Shown: positions 59,682 to 64,000 of the stretch, one piece after another
How positions within the stretch are numbered: the stretch's first letter is position 1
Layout of the letters: each line of letters starts with the position of its first letter
Assembly (NCBI RefSeq): GCF_046630445.1
Contig: NC_092333.1
Location: 707,635,001 to 707,699,000, forward strand
Length of the DNA: 64,000 nt
Source: Rutidosis leptorrhynchoides
Taxonomy: Eukaryota > Streptophyta > Magnoliopsida > Asterales > Asteraceae
Reading direction: 5' to 3'
Program-made: the position numbers and the translations under genes
Notes under the pieces: generated by a model
Told to the model about the DNA's origin: nothing
Database searches by the model: none
What the model saw: only the letters and a program-made list of their open reading frames with translations

Positions 59682-62127
59682 TGTAACATCCCGCGTTTTT
59701 CCGTTAAATTTATTTTAACACCGTCTTTTTATATATATATATAATATCTTTCGTCATTTAAATTTGTATCCTTCGTTAACTATCGTTCATAATATCCTCG
59801 TTATTTAATTATAACGTCACCCGTTTACTCGGGCGTTTCAAAATAATTCGTTTGGATAATCCACGCACCCGACTACAAACTTGAGGGACTAAACTTGCCA
59901 AAAGACCAAACTTTTGACTAGGTCAAAGTGGTCAAACCACTCTCCACCATTCATTAATTCTATTTTCATTTTCCTTTTTCCTTCATACTTTCCATTTTCC
60001 TTTCAATTCTCCAATTTGAAGATTCATCATCCATTTCAATTCAAGCAATCAAACATCAAAACAAACTACATATTCTTGATCCTCTCACCATCCTCTTCGA
60101 TTTGATGCTAACCACTTCGATTTTGGGTAACATTTCTAAAACACTAGATTTCTTTAAATTCGTGTTCTTGACTTATAAAGTTGTTAATTAGTGTCTATGG
60201 CTCATCGTGATGTCGTGTATGTAATTTGTATGCTCGATTCGTTGTTTTTGGTGTAACTAGTTCATTATGAAAATTTGCTTGCTAAATCTTTGATTTTGAA
60301 TGATCAAATGTTGTTAGATTGTTAAAGTGCATGTTTTAAAAGTGTTACTAGTATCATTAGCTTCGTTTTGATGTATAGGTTGATTAAGGAAACTCCAAGA
60401 ACATGATTAGTGATTTTGTGAACTTGGATTAGGGTTTGATAAGCTTTAGATGAATTTTTGATGCACCAAATGCTATGAAATATTGTAGATAAGAATTTTG
60501 TTGCAATGTGTGTATGATTACCTTCGAAACGGTATATCATACATGTAAATTGGTTGCCCGAATCATAAAATGCGTTTTAGAACTTGAAACTTTGATTATG
60601 AACGTTTAATGCGGTTTTTGGTTGTTGTTAGTGATGAATTGCTTGATGAAATGTGCTTAGTTGTTTTCCTTGTCAAATTACCTTTCTAATGATATAGGTT
60701 ATGCATTTTAAGTGTTTTCGGTGCATGAAATGTGTTATATTGTATTTTGGTTCGTGACTTGGACCATTTTTCTGCAAACTGCATGATTCCCAGGTATTGC
60801 GCGCCGCGCATTTACCCGCGCGCCGCGCAGAATCAGAGATCCCAGATGTTTGCCTTCTTGGTTGAGTTCTGACCAGAAATTTCACTTGGGTGCGCGCCGC
60901 GCAACCCAGTGCGCGCCGCGCAAAAGCCCCAGGCCACTCTCTTTTGTTTTTAAATGTCACAAAAATGTTTCCGCTTAACTAAAACTCCGTTTAACATGAA
61001 ACTTGACTATTAGGCTCTTATATGACTTCTCGTCTTGGGAAAATTGTCGGATACCCGACCCGACCCCGTTGACTTTGACTTTGACCAAGTTTGACTTTTA
61101 GTCAAACTTAACCAAACGATTATACAATCGTTCTAACATACTTAACTACTTGTATCGTGCATGAAACTTGACAAATTGATTCACATGCTATATTAATCGA
61201 GTCGTAACGAGCCATAGGACTAATTGAACATCTTTGACCGTTTGTGTTTACCGTTATTGATACAACCTATATGTTTAGGTCAAGACTAGCTTTGTCTTTG
61301 CACGCGTCTACTTGTTGAAGTAATTTATTAACTCTTGCACTCAAGGTGAGATCATAGTCCCACTTTTTACTCTTTTGAACTTACTTTTGGGATGAGAAAA
61401 CATAAACGATTCTTTTGAACTAAGTGAACACAAGAACGGGAAAACAAACATTCTACATACGAGTTTAGAACGAAAATCCTCAATCCGATTATCATTAGTT
61501 ACATCAGATGGTGTAAGCGAGAACTTATGTTATATGGCCATATGGGTTTGACAACCCTCATCTTTGACGGTTCGCTACCGTCTACGGATGAAATATATTT
61601 TCGAGAATCAGTGTTTGTTCTAGCACTATGGATGGGGTATACAATGGATGGAATGTTAAGCTTTGATAATTGGGTGCTCGTGAATATTAACTTTTAGAAT
61701 GTATTACTATTATTTCAACTTTGCAAACCTTGTGGTTCAACTTACTTACTTTTACTCACTTACTTACTTAAACCTATGATTTCACCAACGTTTTCGTTGA
61801 CAGATTTCTATGTTTTTCTCAGGTCTTGCACGATATGTGATACATGCTTCCGCTCACTATTTGATACTTGCATTGGATGTCGAGTATACATGCATTACTT
61901 GGAGCGTCTTTTGACTTTACTTTAAACCGTGTCGCCTAGATTTCAAATGTACTTATAACCTTGTAACTTAACTTTTGGTTGAACAATTCTTGTAAACTTT
62001 GAAAACAATCTTTATTTTGAAATGAGGGTGACATATTTTGGTCAAACATTGTCATAAAGACTTATGACCAAGTAATGGGACCCACGTAGTCGACGCCGTC
62101 ACTTGACGATTTGTCGGGGTCGCTACA
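59682..62127 (+). repeat. Element A 3' LTR
   Basis: 2446 bp, same length as the 5' LTR; differences are single substitutions (for example near 60370, 60457, 60489, 60603, 60889). Confidence 0.96.
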
Positions 62128-62132
62128 ATTTA

Positions 62133-62560
62133 CTGGGCTAATTAAATGGGCCACTAGTTAGAGTAGGGTGGGCTTAAGTCCAACAAGGTAGAAAGTCCAA
62201 CAAGACTAACTAGTGTGTTCTAGTAAATTATTAATCATAATTAAGCATCCAAAAACCCAAGTAATTATTATTATAAAATAATAATTAATATTTCGTAGTC
62301 ATAATATTCTGATTACGACAAAAGTTAAACGTGTGTGTAGTTCGCGGTTTATTCGAAACGTCAAGTGACACTAACGGTCATAAAGGCTTCCTGTGATCAA
62401 GTTAAGTATCCTACGTACTCTAAGGCACGTTTTAATGTATAAATGAAAGTAAACCATGTATATTAAGATTCCAGAGTATAAAGTAGCACAGTACGCACAA
62501 AAACGCAGTTTCGCAAAAACACAAGGCATAAAAGCAAGTCGAAAAAGTCGGGTCGTTACA
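62133..62560 (-). repeat. Element B 5' LTR, right part
   Basis: 428 bp continuing the LTR after element A; matches 45333-45757 and ends GTTACA, followed by TSD ATCAA. Confidence 0.93.
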
Positions 62561-62565
62561 ATCAA

Positions 62566-62724
62566 GGATGGTTTTAGATTAGGAGACAAGTAATTAGGAT
62601 TTGAGTAGAATTAGTTTTTCCTTAATCAAGTTTATTTTCTTTTAATTACACCCTACCAGCCGATTTTTATATACTAATACATATTTATATATTTTTTTAC
62701 ACGGCATTTAATAATTTATTTATG

Positions 62725-62818
<94 letters not shown>

Positions 62819-63239
62819 ATTATTATTATTATTAAGGTTACATTTATATAAAATACATTTTATTAAATCATTTACTTATTAATCCCTAACTTTTATTAAT
62901 TTTTAACTTGACTCTAATTAGTGAATATTGGTTTTATAATGTCACTTTTAATATTAATACATATAGTTTACATAATATAAATCACACAAATACATAAACT
63001 TTATATAACAGGAATTATTGATCAAAATACTATTTAATCAAAGTGTCGAATACATAAAGTTTATGATTACAAAAAGTCCTAATAGTGGAACAGTAATAAC
63101 AGAAATTGAAAAATTGAGGGTCGTCATACAGTATCTTTATTCTTTAACCGATGTGGGACGAGTTGTTACAATTTTACTCTGTATACAATACGTCCGTATG
63201 TTACTCTGTATATATCATTATTACTCCATATTTTATTAA
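62566..63239. other. AT-rich intergenic
   Basis: Continuation of the pre-B sequence from 42999. No ORF of note. Contains (AT)n at about 62726-62812 followed by (ATT)n to about 62835. 63020-63240 has an ORF of 73 codons without recognisable features. Confidence 0.5.
62726..62835. repeat. (AT)n plus (ATT)n compound microsatellite
   Basis: About 87 bp of AT then about 8 ATT units. Confidence 0.95.
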
Positions 63240-63550
63240 GATTTTTTTTTTCGTTGGGGTTGATCGGTTTGTCTCGATTTGGGTTGGTAGGGGTCGTGTT
63301 TGTTATTAGATGGTTTCCAATCTCCCATTACGGCTCGTAGATCGGATACCCTCCTAGTTTGGGTGTTTTTTGTTTTTGGTTTTCTAGTCGTCCTTCTATT
63401 TTCTATTTAGTTGTTATTTGTAGTGAGTGTTAGTAAGGTTTCTTTTTAAGTTTAGTTCGGTAGTTCATCGTTCTTGTAAGTTTAAGAAGATTTATTTTTT
63501 TTGATGACTTCCTTTTGTTATTTAATCATTTTTTCAAAAAAAAAAAAAAT
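63240..63550 (+). mobile_element. LINE-like 3' end with poly(A)
   Basis: T/G-rich sequence (GGGTGTTTTTTGTTTTTGGTT) ending in ATCATTTTTTCA then about 13 A residues (63537-63549), like the 3' UTR tail of plant non-LTR retrotransposons. No RT or endonuclease sequence and no clear target duplication found, so it would be a 5'-truncated copy. Alternative: an ordinary processed transcript tail. Confidence 0.4.
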
Positions 63551-63609
63551 AATACTGTGTAATTTTATATCTCTACTTTGTTTTTGTCCCTGATATAATT
63601 TACATTATA

Positions 63610-64000
63610 TCTACATATCTAAAAGACATAGTGGCAGTGAATAGTGACCAGGGGTATTTCCGATTTTTCGCCTTTTTTGTTTTCTTAACCAGGGGTATTT
63701 CCGAATTTTCACCTTTTTTGGTTTTTTTCGGAATTATTTAAATTTCGTTTCACCAACAAAGACCCCCAGACTTTTTCAAAAAATTCAAATCGACCCCCCA
63801 AACAGGGGGGTAAAGTGTCAAATGATCATTTTTATAAAAAAAATCTTAAATAAACTCCCCCAAAATCTTCAATGGGTCATATCTTCTCGCTCGCAACGAG
63901 TTAAATTTTTCCGACACCATCATTAAACTCGAAATAATTTTAGGAACACAATGTCACTAATTATAAGCAAAACGGACGCTTTTTAAAAAACGCTAAATAT
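63610..64000 (+). mobile_element. Possible Helitron-like 5' terminus (runs off window)
   Basis: Begins A|TCTACATATCTAAAAGACA then GTGGCAGTGAATAGTGACC, similar in style to 5' ends of plant Helitrons (TC start, GTGGC...GAATAGTGA). It has a 41-bp tandem duplication (63647-63687, 63688-63728). The 3' hairpin and CTRR end are outside, so this is only a suggestion; a MITE or other repeat is possible. Confidence 0.3.

Larger units (their letters stand above)
53286..62127 (+). mobile_element. Element A: young Tekay-like element with open gag, ruined pol
   Basis: The target duplication is ATTTA (53281-53285 and 62128-62132). LTRs 53286-55731 and 59682-62127 are both 2446 bp; by eye I counted about 16 substitutions and no indels. 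Primer site TGGTATCAGAGCC follows the 5' LTR after two bases. The interior is only 3950 bp. Gag is open (366 codons); protease, RT, RNase H and integrase remnants are full of stops and frameshifts. Chromovirus Tekay/Del type by gag, primer site and the TTTCGGGACGAAATTTC end motif. Confidence 0.96.
43005..62560 (-). mobile_element. Element B: old Tekay-like retrotransposon, interrupted by element A
   Basis: The target duplication is ATCAA (43000-43004 and 62561-62565). LTRs are 43005-45757 (2753 bp) and 50967-53285 joined to 62133-62560 (2747 bp) once element A and its TSD are removed. A primer site next to the right LTR (TGGTATCAGAGC on minus) shows minus orientation. The interior (45758-50966) has only scraps of protease and integrase. 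Lineage by the TGTAACGACCCG start, initiator-Met primer site and integrase motifs: Ty3/gypsy chromovirus, Tekay/Del type (inference). Confidence 0.92.

Overview
This 64 kb window is plant nuclear DNA, almost certainly from an Asteraceae (daisy family) genome. The evidence is Athila, Tekay/Del and Copia-like LTR retrotransposons nested in each other, very AT-rich sequence with long AT and TAA microsatellites, and repeat sequences whose style I recognise from daisy-family genomes (family-level call is inference). No convincing intact host gene is present. Nearly everything is transposon, transposon remnant or pseudogene.

Left part (1-13.9 kb). The window opens inside an LTR element: a long 3' ORF (3-2675), a polypurine tract and the start of a 3' LTR at 2719. 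Next come two head-to-head pieces of an eRF1 (translation release factor 1) pseudogene, 3190-3440 on minus and 3446-4110 on plus. A minus-strand, intron-containing pseudogene of a KJC-type mannose-1-phosphate guanylyltransferase (GMPP alpha-like) follows at 4700-5818, with two of its exons duplicated at 6056-6273. From 6.3 to 13.2 kb there is a mosaic of reiterated exon-like blocks with repeated GTAAGT donor sites on minus, ending at a plausible minus-strand promoter near 13.25 kb. I could not name the gene behind that mosaic.

Middle part (13.9-43 kb). Pieces of one very long LTR (E; 13908-16030, 24118-24293, 38165-40448) are split by two Athila-type insertions. Element C (16031-24112, minus, TSD CTTAT) is a non-autonomous Athila relative: it keeps the LTRs, primer site, leader, 3' region and polypurine tract of its relative D but has no gag-pol, and carries an unrelated acidic ORF with a zinc-knuckle-like motif. 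Element D (24294-38159, plus, TSD TTCAT) has a full gag-protease-RT-RNase H-integrase order, broken by about nine stops and frameshifts, plus an extra small CCHC-type ORF after integrase.

Right part (43-64 kb). Element B (43005-62560, minus, TSD ATCAA) is an old Tekay-like element with protease fused to integrase by loss of RT and RNase H. Element A (53286-62127, plus, TSD ATTTA) sits inside the right LTR of B. A has two 2446-bp LTRs differing at only about 16 sites by eye and an open gag, yet its pol is wrecked, so it probably moved in trans. The window ends with a LINE-like poly(A) tail and a possible Helitron-like terminus.

Inferred order of events: E first, then C and D into E; B into the 40-43 kb sequence, then A into B.
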